From positions 1 through 38,144 of the IMG/VR virus record IMGVR_UViG_3300049459_000076: a stretch of DNA of 38,144 nucleotides. One strand, 5' to 3'. Source of the DNA: a virus. The number at the start of each line of letters is the position of its first letter. Within the stretch, counting starts at the first letter, position 1. The translations under genes and the position numbers were made by a program. The notes beneath the pieces are model-generated. The model did not search any database and was not told the DNA's origin. It saw only the letters and a list, made by a program, of their open reading frames with translations. This document shows, piece after piece, positions 1 through 6,916 of this stretch.

Positions 1-12
1 AGAGGTGGCGTT

Positions 13-717
13 GTGAGCGCCCTAGATTCGCTGCGCCTGACGGCAAAGCTTATTCCAATCATTGCGCCTTTCATCGCCAAAGGCGACATTCGCTATTACC
101 TCAACGGCATCAACGTGCGTCCGCACAAAAGCGGCGGTGCGATTATCTGCGCCACCAACGGCCACGCCCTGGGCGCGATCCATGACCGAAACGCCGTATG
201 TTCTGAAGAGGTAAATCTCCGCCTCGACGCTCGATTGATCCAGGCATGTGCCGCTGGGATCGCTAATGATCGTCAGATCATTGCCATCGGCGGGCGGCTT
301 GTTTTGATCGAGAACGGCTCGACCGAAGTCTATATCCAAGCAGGGAAACCGGAGCTCGGTGGGCAATATCCGAGGTACGAACGCGTTGTCCCAAAATCAA
401 GCGCACTCCACCCCGGGATGCTTGGCTCATACAGCCTCAAGCTGATTGCTTTAGTTGACCGCGCCGCAGCGGCGGCCGGGAAGATTAGTAAATCCCGGAT
501 GTCGTCATCCGACGGCGTGCAGTTCTTCAACGCTGACGGCTCGGGCGGCGGCTCCGCGGTCGCGCGTATTCCGACTCTGCGCGACTTCGTTGCCGTCATC
601 ATGCCGATGCGTTGCGATGCGGTGTCGGCATCTCCATCGTGGGTCAATGAACTTCAATCGAAGGATGACCTCGCTGGGATGTCCACGTCACCGAGCGCTG
701 CCGAGGTGCCAGCATGA
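13..717 (+). CDS. DNA polymerase III beta (sliding clamp)-like phage protein
   Basis: A 234-residue protein starting at GTG with a GAGGTGG Shine-Dalgarno just upstream. Residues about 26-55 have the pattern seen in beta-clamp domains: a strand reading RYYLNG, then a short hairpin, then CATNGHALG, which resembles the TDGHRLA motif of DnaN. At 234 residues it is much shorter than bacterial DnaN (about 366 residues, three domains), so it could hold only about two clamp-type domains. The inferred role is a phage processivity factor or a decoy that binds host clamp partners. It overlaps the next gene by ATGA, so the two are probably translationally coupled. The clamp assignment rests on motif resemblance only. 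The C-terminal tail from about residue 205 is Ser/Ala-rich and looks disordered. The window may begin inside its operon. Confidence 0.6.
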   Translation: MSALDSLRLTAKLIPIIAPFIAKGDIRYYLNGINVRPHKSGGAIICATNGHALGAIHDRNAVCSEEVNLRLDARLIQACAAGIANDRQIIAIGGRLVLIENGSTEVYIQAGKPELGGQYPRYERVVPKSSALHPGMLGSYSLKLIALVDRAAAAAGKISKSRMSSSDGVQFFNADGSGGGSAVARIPTLRDFVAVIMPMRCDAVSASPSWVNELQSKDDLAGMSTSPSAAEVPA

Positions 718-1157
718 CCACCTCCATCAGCCTCACCGGCCGCACCAAGCTGCGCGTCGCTAACATCCGCCGCCTGATCGCCGCTCTCGGCCAGCGCGAA
801 ATGAAACGCGGCGAAATCTACGAGTTTCTGCACATGTCGCCGTCCGGCGGGCGCAAGTACCTGTTCGACCTCAAGCCAGCCATCGAAATCGCACGCGTCA
901 TCCCTGGCGCCATCGGCCGACCCGGTCATCCCGTCTATCGCCTGGCCAGTCCGGAAGCGGTAAAGCAGTTCCTCGACACGCTCGACGCGAATGCCGTCCC
1001 GTACCGCGCGAAGGACAAGCGCGGGCAGACGCCGGTCGGGCGCCGCTTCCACATCATGGAGGACGACGTCGGCTTCGCGGTCAAGGTGCATCGCTCGGCG
1101 GTTGCGGCTGATCCGATGGCACTGCCGCGGCCTTTCTTTGATGGAGCGCGGCCATGA
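714..1157 (+). CDS. Small helix-turn-helix DNA-binding-like protein
   Basis: A 147-residue basic protein. Residues about 15-60 look like a winged-helix or helix-turn-helix unit: IRRLIAALGQ, then a segment that reads like 'make a choice of rule, then recognise' (KRGEIYEFLHMSPSGGRKYL), followed by a wing-like GAIGRPGHPVYRL. This pattern is common in small phage proteins that test for DNA-binding by fold rather than sequence. It overlaps the clamp-like gene upstream by ATGA and the cytosine methyltransferase downstream by ATGA, so it belongs to one operon with them. A regulator or accessory factor of replication is possible. The function is not known, and the call rests on the helix pattern alone. 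Confidence 0.6.
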   Translation: MTTSISLTGRTKLRVANIRRLIAALGQREMKRGEIYEFLHMSPSGGRKYLFDLKPAIEIARVIPGAIGRPGHPVYRLASPEAVKQFLDTLDANAVPYRAKDKRGQTPVGRRFHIMEDDVGFAVKVHRSAVAADPMALPRPFFDGARP

Positions 1158-2068
1158 AGGCAATCGACCTCTTCGCGGGCCTCGGCGGTTTTTCGTGCGG
1201 CGCTGAGATGGCGGGCGTCGACGTTGTGTGGGCTGGCAACCACTGGCCCGCCGCAGTCGAAATTCACGCTGCCAACCACCCAGGCGCCGAACACGCTTGC
1301 CAAGACCTGCAACAGACCAATTGGCGCGACGTGCCGGCCCACGACATTATGCTGGCATCGCCGTGCTGCCAAGGCCACAGCCGCGCTCGCGGCAAGGCCA
1401 ATGGCAATCCGCAGCACGATGCTAGTCGGTCGACTGCGTGGGCGCCGGTTTCCGCGTTGGAGTACCACCGGCCACATTTCGCGGTAATCGAAAACGTGGT
1501 CGACCTTGCGCAATGGACGCTGTACCCGGCGTGGTGCGCTGCGCTGACCGCGCTCGGCTACGCGATGACGCCGATGATCGTTGACGCCGCGGACCATGGC
1601 GTGCCGCAGCACCGTGAGCGCCTGTTCATCGCACTGGTGCTGGGCAAGTATCCGCTCGAAATCAAACTGCCGCAGCGTGAGCATGTGCCGGCCAGTACGT
1701 TCATCGACTTCGATGCCGGTAATTGGCAACCGGTCGAGAAGCCGGGCAGAGCGGCGAATACCCTTGCGCGCGTGGCGGCCGGCCGTGCGCAGCATGGCGA
1801 TCGCTTTATCTCGAGCTACTACGGCGCCTCGCTCGGCGGTCGGGCACTGTCGCGGCCTGTAGGCACGATCACCACGCGCGACCGTCACGCGATCATCGAC
1901 GGCGACCGTATGCGCATGTTCTCGGCGCAGGAATGCCGGGCGGCGATGGGATTCCCGGTCGAATACATCCTGCCCGCCAAGCACTCGGATGCCGTGCACA
2001 TGCTGGGCAATGCTGTGGCGCCGCCAGCCGCGCGCGACGTAATCACAGCGATGCTGGAGGCAGCATGA
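1154..2068 (+). CDS. DNA (cytosine-5) methyltransferase
   Basis: A 304-residue C5-cytosine methyltransferase that would transfer a methyl group from S-adenosylmethionine to cytosine in a specific DNA site. Motif I is DLFAGLGGFS (residues 5-14). Motif IV is SPCCQGHS (69-76), in which Cys72 aligns with the catalytic nucleophile. Motif VI is ENV (113-115), motif VIII is QHRERLF (from 152), and motif X is the C-terminal LGNAVAPPAA. The order of motifs is that of the normal, unpermuted family. The usual proline just before the catalytic cysteine is replaced by Cys71. No partner restriction enzyme is seen nearby, so it is probably an orphan enzyme protecting phage DNA from host restriction or tuning expression. 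The target-recognition region between motifs VIII and IX is short. It overlaps both neighbours by ATGA. Confidence 0.9.
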   Translation: MKAIDLFAGLGGFSCGAEMAGVDVVWAGNHWPAAVEIHAANHPGAEHACQDLQQTNWRDVPAHDIMLASPCCQGHSRARGKANGNPQHDASRSTAWAPVSALEYHRPHFAVIENVVDLAQWTLYPAWCAALTALGYAMTPMIVDAADHGVPQHRERLFIALVLGKYPLEIKLPQREHVPASTFIDFDAGNWQPVEKPGRAANTLARVAAGRAQHGDRFISSYYGASLGGRALSRPVGTITTRDRHAIIDGDRMRMFSAQECRAAMGFPVEYILPAKHSDAVHMLGNAVAPPAARDVITAMLEAA

Positions 2069-2265
2069 CTGCCTACATCGTCAACGGGAAAATTACTGTC
2101 GCCTGCTGGACGGAAGTCGAAGCTAACTCTCCCGAGGAAGCCGTCGCGATTGCGAGGAAGCGCGATGTCGCGGAAATCGAAATCAGCCACAGCTATCCAG
2201 AGGATGAGTGCTGGAACCTCGACAACGGTGGCACGCCACACGACATCAGCGCGGAGCCGAAATGA
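2065..2265 (+). CDS. Small hypothetical phage protein (66 aa)
   Basis: A 66-residue acidic protein that starts at the ATGA overlapping the methyltransferase stop codon. It begins MTAYIVNGKITVACWTEVEA and continues with a helix containing SPEEAVAIARKR, which resembles small phage proteins with a beta-hairpin followed by an 'EEA' helix. I chose this ATG over earlier in-frame codons because upstream codons lie inside the methyltransferase and the overlap is the usual junction in this operon. The GCTGGAGGCAGC just upstream supplies a GGAGG Shine-Dalgarno. It overlaps the next small gene by ATGA. The function is unknown. Confidence 0.65.
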   Translation: MTAYIVNGKITVACWTEVEANSPEEAVAIARKRDVAEIEISHSYPEDECWNLDNGGTPHDISAEPK

Positions 2266-2366
2266 CCTTCCACTCTATCCCCCGCTGCACCTGCTGCGGC
2301 CGCCTCCAGGGCGAGCCTCACGCCGCCGGCTGCCGCTTTGCCATCTACACAATCCGGAGAATCTGA
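2262..2366 (+). CDS. 34-residue putative zinc-binding mini-protein
   Basis: A very short gene fitted exactly between its neighbours: it starts at an ATGA overlap with the upstream gene and stops in a TGATG overlap with the downstream gene. The product contains CTCCGR and, nine residues later, another cysteine (AAGCRF), so it has a CxxC plus C/H arrangement that could hold one zinc ion. Small knuckle proteins of this type are common in phage early regions. The evidence is the coupling on both sides and the cysteine pattern. The function is unknown. Confidence 0.5.
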   Translation: MTFHSIPRCTCCGRLQGEPHAAGCRFAIYTIRRI

Positions 2367-2776
2367 TGCCAAGCTTAAAAATCAAGGGCGTGCCCGGCCC
2401 TACCTCGGCCGCATATATCGCAGGGCGCTCGCTGTTCGCGCGCGGTCCTGGCACCCGCGAGCAGGTCTTCCAGTACGCACGCTTCGGCATCACGGCCGGC
2501 GCGGAGACTGCGAACCTGAATCGTGCAATCGAAAACGGCTGGCTGGTCGCGCTGACGGACAACCTGGTAGGCCTGTCGGACCGGGCGCAGCACTACTACG
2601 CCGGCACCGAGCCAGCGCCAAAGGAAATGGGCAGCCTGGCCACGCCGCGCGAGAACGTGAACGCCATGAAGCCGCTGTCGGCGCGGTATCGGATCAATCC
2701 GCGCGGCCTGCGTGCGGATGCGATGGATAACTCGCTCAAGGCGATGCCGTCGCACCATGCAAAGGTGTCGCCATGA
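2366..2776 (+). CDS. Hypothetical phage protein (136 aa)
   Basis: A 136-residue protein starting at the TGATG junction; an AATCCGGAGAATCTG stretch gives a GGAG Shine-Dalgarno at good distance. Residues about 15-75 look like a compact helical domain, with GTREQVFQYARFGITAG followed by LNRAIENGWLVAL and LVGLSDRAQHYYAG, a pattern that resembles a winged helix (helix, helix, then short strands). The C-terminal half is rich in Pro, Met and Lys. It overlaps the next gene by ATGA. It could be a small DNA-binding accessory protein, but no family was recognised. Confidence 0.65.
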   Translation: MPSLKIKGVPGPTSAAYIAGRSLFARGPGTREQVFQYARFGITAGAETANLNRAIENGWLVALTDNLVGLSDRAQHYYAGTEPAPKEMGSLATPRENVNAMKPLSARYRINPRGLRADAMDNSLKAMPSHHAKVSP

Positions 2777-3072
2777 CGGGGCCGTTCAAGGTGGGCGAGG
2801 TTTGCATTGGGCAGAACTTCATTCCTCCCCTGGAATACAACGGTATGGAGTGCGCCATTGTTGAAGCGCTGGCAGTTGTCGACTGCTACTGCGCAGTGAC
2901 GGGTGACGTTCTTCCAGCGGAGCCTCGGTATTGCGTGCAGTGGTCCGACGGGAAGGTGTGGGCGGTCAAGCCAATGTATCTCCGCCGCAAGCAGCCGCCC
3001 ACCGGCGAACTCTCGATCCTGCGCATGTTCGATGTCACCGCGCCGGCGCCGCACGAAGTGGAGGCGGCATGA
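2773..3072 (+). CDS. Hypothetical phage protein (99 aa)
   Basis: A 99-residue protein, probably a small beta barrel, with the phrase MECAIVEALAVVDCYC followed by RYCVQWSDGKVWAVKPMYLRRK. This resembles short phage proteins that alternate strand segments and end in a positively charged loop. It starts at an ATGA overlap with the preceding gene. It is the last + strand gene before the reverse-strand island, whose nearest gene ends at 3099, so transcription from the two strands converges here. The function is unknown. Confidence 0.65.
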   Translation: MTGPFKVGEVCIGQNFIPPLEYNGMECAIVEALAVVDCYCAVTGDVLPAEPRYCVQWSDGKVWAVKPMYLRRKQPPTGELSILRMFDVTAPAPHEVEAA

Positions 3073-3098
3073 TTGCGTCCGCTTCTGCGAAATCTGTA

Positions 3099-3359
3099 TC
3101 AATGCGGCAGGAGCCCATCACCCAGTTCATCAACAATCTCCTTGGCTTCTCGAAGGGCATTCGCGGCAGCTTCTTCCGCCGTGCCGAAACCAGTAACCAC
3201 ATGGGTGTTACAGCGAATGAAACCCGCACTACTTATACTGAAACTGGCGGTGATCCTGCTGAGGGCGTGATCACCAATTTCTTCCGACGTGCGAATTGCG
3301 ATATCGAAGTCGCCGTAGGTGGTGACCGTAGGATCGCTCATTTTCTTGTCGATCATCAT
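3099..3359 (-). CDS. Hypothetical reverse-strand phage protein (86 aa)
   Basis: An 86-residue protein on the minus strand. The open frame runs back to a TTG at 3380, but I chose the ATG at 3359 because AAGGA lies 7 nt before it on the minus strand. The sequence reads as a small alpha/beta protein: strands with GDFDIAIRT and SFSISSAGF, then GFGTAEEAAANALREAKEIV, an amphipathic helix. It is the first member of a three-gene island that runs against the surrounding operon. A promoter-like TGCTACGAT lies 27 nt before the start codon. It is probably an accessory (moron-like) gene. The function is unknown. Confidence 0.6.
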   Translation of the reverse strand: MMIDKKMSDPTVTTYGDFDIAIRTSEEIGDHALSRITASFSISSAGFIRCNTHVVTGFGTAEEAAANALREAKEIVDELGDGLLPH

Positions 3360-3386
3360 GTCTCGTTCCTTAATTGTCAAAAAGGA

Positions 3387-3395
3387 ATCGTAGCA
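3387..3395 (-). promoter_or_regulatory. Putative extended -10 promoter for the 3099-3359 gene
   Basis: On the minus strand the sequence reads TGCTACGAT: an extended TG motif and the -10 hexamer TACGAT (4 of 6 matches to TATAAT, at 3387-3392). It would start RNA near 3380, about 20 nt before the start codon at 3359. No good -35 hexamer is visible (a T-rich stretch near 3409-3414). The same element occurs before the other reverse-strand unit at 3900. Confidence 0.4.
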
Positions 3396-3431
3396 TGGGC
3401 GAGTGCCGAAAAAGGTGTCTTTGTTGCGTCC

Positions 3432-3704
3432 CTAAATCTTCAGCCCATCAATCAGCTTCCACAGTTGCGCCGTCGCCTCGCCGTGGTAACTGGCGGCCAG
3501 GCGCTCGTCCGTGAAGTGCGGTGTGTCGACACTGATCGCCGTGTCGCTGGAGTAGCTGAACCTGTCACCGTCATGGGCAATCTCGGCCAGGCCGCGCACG
3601 AAGTAGCGGTCCGGCTCGCCGCGCGTCCAGTCGTCGGGGTTGTCGATACCGACAACGGTGCGGATATTCCAGTCGAGGTGGCGGCTTTCGGTGGATCGTT
3701 TCAT
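3432..3704 (-). CDS. Hypothetical reverse-strand phage protein (90 aa)
   Basis: A 90-residue acidic protein on the minus strand that starts four bases after the stop of the zinc-ribbon gene at 3708, so the two are probably translationally coupled. Visible phrases are DWNIRTVVGIDNPDDW, then RYFVRGLAEIAHDGDRFSYS, and an end ATAQLWKLIDGLKI, consistent with a small alpha/beta fold ending in an amphipathic helix. No family was recognised. It lies between the two copies of the promoter-like repeat and so seems to be part of an inserted accessory unit. Confidence 0.6.
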   Translation of the reverse strand: MKRSTESRHLDWNIRTVVGIDNPDDWTRGEPDRYFVRGLAEIAHDGDRFSYSSDTAISVDTPHFTDERLAASYHGEATAQLWKLIDGLKI

Positions 3705-3707
3705 GGG

Positions 3708-3875
3708 TTACGAGTCGAATTGAACAATGATCGGCATTTGGCCGGGGACTTCCAGGGTCATCAGCACATTCCGGTGCTGGCAAGCCGGGCAGACGAAGAA
3801 GAAACCATCCTCGTCGATGTCTGGCTCCGCGTCTTCGAGCTCAATCGCATCCTGGCACTGTTTGCACTCGACCAT
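3708..3875 (-). CDS. Zinc-ribbon mini-protein (55 aa)
   Basis: A 55-residue minus-strand protein with two CxxC knuckles: CKQC at residues 4-7 and CPAC near residue 30, separated by a very acidic loop (ELEDAEPDIDEDG). This is a classic four-cysteine zinc ribbon, and the chain between the knuckles is about the usual length. I chose the ATG at 3875 rather than the open-frame start at 3920 because GGAGG sits five bases before it on the minus strand. It is the first gene of the two-gene unit with 3432-3704. Its divergent neighbour at 3908 starts only 32 bases away. The partner is unknown; such proteins usually bind nucleic acid or protein. Confidence 0.7.
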   Translation of the reverse strand: MVECKQCQDAIELEDAEPDIDEDGFFFVCPACQHRNVLMTLEVPGQMPIIVQFDS

Positions 3876-3899
3876 CGCTTCCTCCGCCTCAATCGGGGG

Positions 3900-3927
3900 A
3901 TCGTAGCATGAAGCGCTCACCCATCAA
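3900..3927 (-). promoter_or_regulatory. Putative promoter for the 3708/3432 reverse-strand unit
   Basis: On the minus strand: a -35-like TTGATG (3922-3927), a 16-nt spacer, then the extended -10 TGCTACGAT whose hexamer TACGAT is at 3900-3905. RNA would start near 3893 and the ATG is at 3875. The ATCGTAGCATG string, read on the + strand, also holds the start codon of the gene at 3908. It matches the copy at 3387-3397 in 11 of 11 bases. Confidence 0.5.
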
Positions 3928-4399
3928 GCCGGGCAAGGCGTTCAAACCGCGTGTCAAAACGATGTCAGGCGGAAAAACTTCCAGTGCTGCAGCTGGTTTG
4001 TTGCGCGTCGCGGCTGTACAACGCGAGCGCAAGTCGAAGCCACTTAAGCACGGCAAGAAGCCGGCAACCGTCGAGGAAAAGCGCTGGATGGCAAGCGTCG
4101 CGGCTTTCGGCTGCATCGTCTGTCACCTGCAGGGCCGCGGCTACGTGCCGTGCGCCGTACATCACATCGTTGAAGGCGGGCGCCGCGTCGGGCACCTCTG
4201 GACCATTGGACTTTGCGACCCTGGCCATCATCAAAACACGCCGGACCGTACGGAAATCAGCCGCCACCCGAACAAGGCTCGGTTCGTTGCGGCGTACGGC
4301 ACGGAATACGAATTGCGCGAGAAGTTCATCGCGCTTATTAGCGGAACCAGCGAGGCGGCAACCCCGCTGGCTCCTGAACATTTATCACTGGAGCAATAA
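3908..4399 (+). CDS. Ref-like RecA-dependent HNH nuclease
   Basis: A 163-residue protein of the type of phage P1 Ref, which nicks DNA in RecA-coated D-loops. The first 60 residues are very basic and probably disordered, as in Ref. The C-terminal part has the zinc/HNH signature: CIVCHLQGRG, then VHHIVEGGRRVGH, then LCDPGHHQ. The family pairs two cysteines, a His-His metal-binding motif and a terminal His-His pair. A GGGGGAT sequence before the ATG gives a Shine-Dalgarno, and the frame is coupled to the next gene through TAATG. In this position the protein would help phage recombination or DNA processing. The family call is from the motif order and length. Confidence 0.7.
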   Translation: MKRSPIKPGKAFKPRVKTMSGGKTSSAAAGLLRVAAVQRERKSKPLKHGKKPATVEEKRWMASVAAFGCIVCHLQGRGYVPCAVHHIVEGGRRVGHLWTIGLCDPGHHQNTPDRTEISRHPNKARFVAAYGTEYELREKFIALISGTSEAATPLAPEHLSLEQ

Positions 4400-5079
4400 T
4401 GCCTCGCATAATCATAACGGAAAAAGTAAGGCGTCGATTCGAAAAGAAATTTCGCGTCACGCCAGGTTGCTGGATTTGGACGGCCGGGACCGGGACATAT
4501 GGCTACGGTCGTATCGGAATCGCCGGCGACAACATGATCGCTCCGCGCGTTTCATACACGATGTACGTGGGCGAAATCCCTGAAGGCCTGTGGGTGTTGC
4601 ATAGCTGCGATAACCGCCTTTGCGTTAATCCGGATCATTTGCGCGCGGGTACGCTGCAAGACAACGTTGACGACATGATGGATCGCGGTCGTCATGTCGG
4701 CAAAGCGAAACTTACGCACGCCCAAGTCGCGGCGATCCGCCTTGATGGCCGGCCGCTGAGTGTCATCGCCATGCAGTACGGGGTAACCATCCCTAACATC
4801 GCAGCCATCCGAAACGGCCGCAGTTGGAAGCGATTGCCCGGTCCGCGTGTCGATAAGCATAAAAAGCAATCGCGCCCGCACAACCGGCGCAACTGGACCG
4901 AGCAAGAGATTGACCAGGTGCGCACGCGCTATTCCACAGAAGAGGCGTCCGCCATCGCTACGAGCTTGAATCGCAGCACTGCGCACATCTACGCGAAAGC
5001 CAAAGTGCTCGGCTTGAAAAAGAGTAAGGCGCGCGGCGCGCCTCCCGCTCTCGTAAGTCAATCGGGAGCACAACCATGA
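4399..5079 (+). CDS. Free-standing HNH endonuclease with helix-turn-helix C-terminus
   Basis: A 226-residue protein. Residues about 20-95 fit the HNH family that has CWIWTAG at the start, a LWVLHSCDNRLCVNPDHL core (His, Asn, His of the catalytic motif), and a GTLQDNVDDM tail. After it, residues about 105-145 contain KLTHAQVAAIR and VIAMQYGVTIPNIAAIRNG, a helix-turn-helix repeat that typically directs such enzymes to DNA. The last 60 residues (WTEQEIDQVRTRY...) look like a Myb/SANT-type helical domain. This layout is typical of phage homing-like nucleases. It is placed between Ref and a methyltransferase, starts in the TAATG overlap, and is itself followed by ATGA. Insertion as a mobile gene is plausible. 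Confidence 0.8.
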   Translation: MPRIIITEKVRRRFEKKFRVTPGCWIWTAGTGTYGYGRIGIAGDNMIAPRVSYTMYVGEIPEGLWVLHSCDNRLCVNPDHLRAGTLQDNVDDMMDRGRHVGKAKLTHAQVAAIRLDGRPLSVIAMQYGVTIPNIAAIRNGRSWKRLPGPRVDKHKKQSRPHNRRNWTEQEIDQVRTRYSTEEASAIATSLNRSTAHIYAKAKVLGLKKSKARGAPPALVSQSGAQP

Positions 5080-6230
5080 CGTCCAACGCAAACGACTGGA
5101 CGAACAAGGTCCATTTCGGCGACTGCCGCGACCAACTGCGCAAGATGGCGGCGGCCGGCGTCAAGGTCCAGATGTGCGTGACGTCGCCGCCGTACTTCGG
5201 CCTGCGCGACTACGGCGTCGAGGCGCAAATCGGTCTCGAAGCCACGCCGGAGCAGTTCATCGCGGAATTGGTCGAGGTGTTCCGCTGCGTGCGCGACGTA
5301 CTGGCCGACGATGGCACGTTATGGGTCAATATTGGTGACAGCTACGCCGGCAGTTGGGGCGCGCAGGGGCGGTCAGGCGGCAACGGCGACGGCAAGCACG
5401 CGTACAACGAGAGCATCAGCGCGACGCAGATCGAAGCAGCGCCGCGGAAGTTGACGCGCACCGGCGCGATCAAGGTCGATGGCGTCAAAGCCAAAGACCT
5501 GTATGGCATCCCGTGGATGCTCGCTTTCGCGTTGCGCGCCGACGGCTGGTACCTGCGGCAGGACATCATCTGGCACAAGCCAAACCCGATGCCAGAAAGC
5601 GTTACCGATCGATGCACGAAGGCGCATGAGCATTTGTTTTTGCTGGCGAAGTCGTCCAGCTATTTCTATGACGCTGAGGCGGTGCGCGAGCCGGCGGCAG
5701 AATCCAGCATCGCGCGGTGGGCGCAGGACGTCGAGTCGCAGGCGGGCAGTGACCGCGTACCCGGCAAAACAAATGGGGCGATGAAAGCGGTCGGTGGCGC
5801 GCGGCGCAACAGTTTTGCGCGCACGACGAAGGACAGTGCGGGTACTCACGGCCAGAAACCTCAATTCCGCGTAGACCGCGATCTTGTCGCTTACAGCGCC
5901 GAAACGCGCAATCGCCGGTCGGTATGGACGATCGCAACCCGCCCGTATAAAGGCGCACACTTCGCAACGTTCCCGCCGGCGCTGGTTGAGCCTTGCATCC
6001 TGGCGGGTAGTCGCCAGGGCGACGTTGTACTCGACTGCTTCATGGGGAGTGGCACGACAGCGGCCGTCGCTATTGAGCATGGCCGCTCGTTCATCGGCTG
6101 TGATTTAAATATCGAATACAAGCCGCTGCAGGACGCCCGCATTGCCGATGCACATATTTCACTCGCCGCTGCGCAAGAAGCCGCCGACCTGGCCGCACGC
6201 CAGATCGACCTGTTCGCGGAGGCTCCATGA
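5076..6230 (+). CDS. DNA N4-cytosine/N6-adenine methyltransferase (beta class)
   Basis: A 384-residue DNA amino-methyltransferase. The catalytic motif IV, TSPPYFGLRDYG, is near the N-terminus (Ser37-Pro-Pro-Tyr40), and the SAM-binding motif I, DCFMGSGTTA, is near the C-terminus (from Asp320), which is the order of the beta class. SPPY is found in both N4-cytosine and N6-adenine enzymes, so the base cannot be decided. After the motif I strand comes FIGCDLN, as in the family. No restriction partner is next to it. With the C5 enzyme at 1154 the phage carries two DNA-modifying enzymes. It overlaps both neighbours by ATGA. Confidence 0.9.
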   Translation: MTSNANDWTNKVHFGDCRDQLRKMAAAGVKVQMCVTSPPYFGLRDYGVEAQIGLEATPEQFIAELVEVFRCVRDVLADDGTLWVNIGDSYAGSWGAQGRSGGNGDGKHAYNESISATQIEAAPRKLTRTGAIKVDGVKAKDLYGIPWMLAFALRADGWYLRQDIIWHKPNPMPESVTDRCTKAHEHLFLLAKSSSYFYDAEAVREPAAESSIARWAQDVESQAGSDRVPGKTNGAMKAVGGARRNSFARTTKDSAGTHGQKPQFRVDRDLVAYSAETRNRRSVWTIATRPYKGAHFATFPPALVEPCILAGSRQGDVVLDCFMGSGTTAAVAIEHGRSFIGCDLNIEYKPLQDARIADAHISLAAAQEAADLAARQIDLFAEAP

Positions 6231-6916
6231 CACGCCGCGAGAAAAACGCCTCCGTCGGCCGCGGCCAGCGCAACGATGCACGCGTCACCGCGCTACTGGT
6301 CGGCAAGAAGCTGAGTAATCAGCAAATCGCCGACGCACTTCACATGTCCCGCGACAGCGCGATCATTTACACCCGCCGCCTGCGGGCGTGCACGCCGAAG
6401 CGCGTCTACCTTTCCGGATGGCTCCCGTCGCCAGAGGGGAGACCGGCGCCACTGTTCTCGGCCGGAGACCATCCGGACGTCGAGTATGTCACTACCCGCA
6501 AAAAGAAGCTTCCCGACCGCGTTCAGGTGCAGATCACTCGCATCACCGCCACGCTGGCGGAGCCGTGCACGGCAAAGCAGTTGGCTGCCGCAATTTCGCG
6601 CAGCCTTAGCCGCACGCACAAGTACCTGTCAATGCTGCGCGCTGACGGGAAGGTCTACATCAAGGATTTCGCTCCGCCCGACGGCCGCGGCGATCAAGCG
6701 CCAATCTACGCATTGGGCAACCTGCCTGACGCAGTTAAGCGCCGGCAGACGCGTGCGGAACGTTATCAACTGGAAGTTAGCAGTCCAAGCCGGAAGTTCC
6801 AGATGGCCGCAGCACGCCGCGCGCGGTACCGCAAGGATCACGGCCTGCCGCCGCCGGCGCCGGCCAACCCTTTCGCGGCGCTGTTCAATCAACCGAAGGA
6901 GGGCGCAGCATGCTGA
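6227..6916 (+). CDS. Winged-helix DNA-binding-like protein
   Basis: A 229-residue basic protein with two helix-turn-helix-like parts. Residues about 20-50 contain ALLVGKKLSNQQIADALHMS followed by RDSAIIYTRRL, a clear recognition-helix pattern. Residues about 100-150 contain ITATLAEPCTAKQLAAAI, SRTHKYLSMLRADGKVYI and then APIYALG, which fits a winged helix with its wing. The C-terminus (from residue 165) is very basic and then Pro-rich. Possible roles are transcription control or origin binding, since the next genes are an antirepressor and replication proteins. The overlap with the next gene is 7 nt. Confidence 0.65.
   Translation: MTRREKNASVGRGQRNDARVTALLVGKKLSNQQIADALHMSRDSAIIYTRRLRACTPKRVYLSGWLPSPEGRPAPLFSAGDHPDVEYVTTRKKKLPDRVQVQITRITATLAEPCTAKQLAAAISRSLSRTHKYLSMLRADGKVYIKDFAPPDGRGDQAPIYALGNLPDAVKRRQTRAERYQLEVSSPSRKFQMAAARRARYRKDHGLPPPAPANPFAALFNQPKEGAAC

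Noticed and set aside
3395-3514. A 39-codon + frame after AAAGGAA with CLCC-type cysteines
   Set aside because: It overlaps the reverse gene at 3432, has no recognisable end and its ATG is part of the repeated promoter element. It remains a weak possibility.
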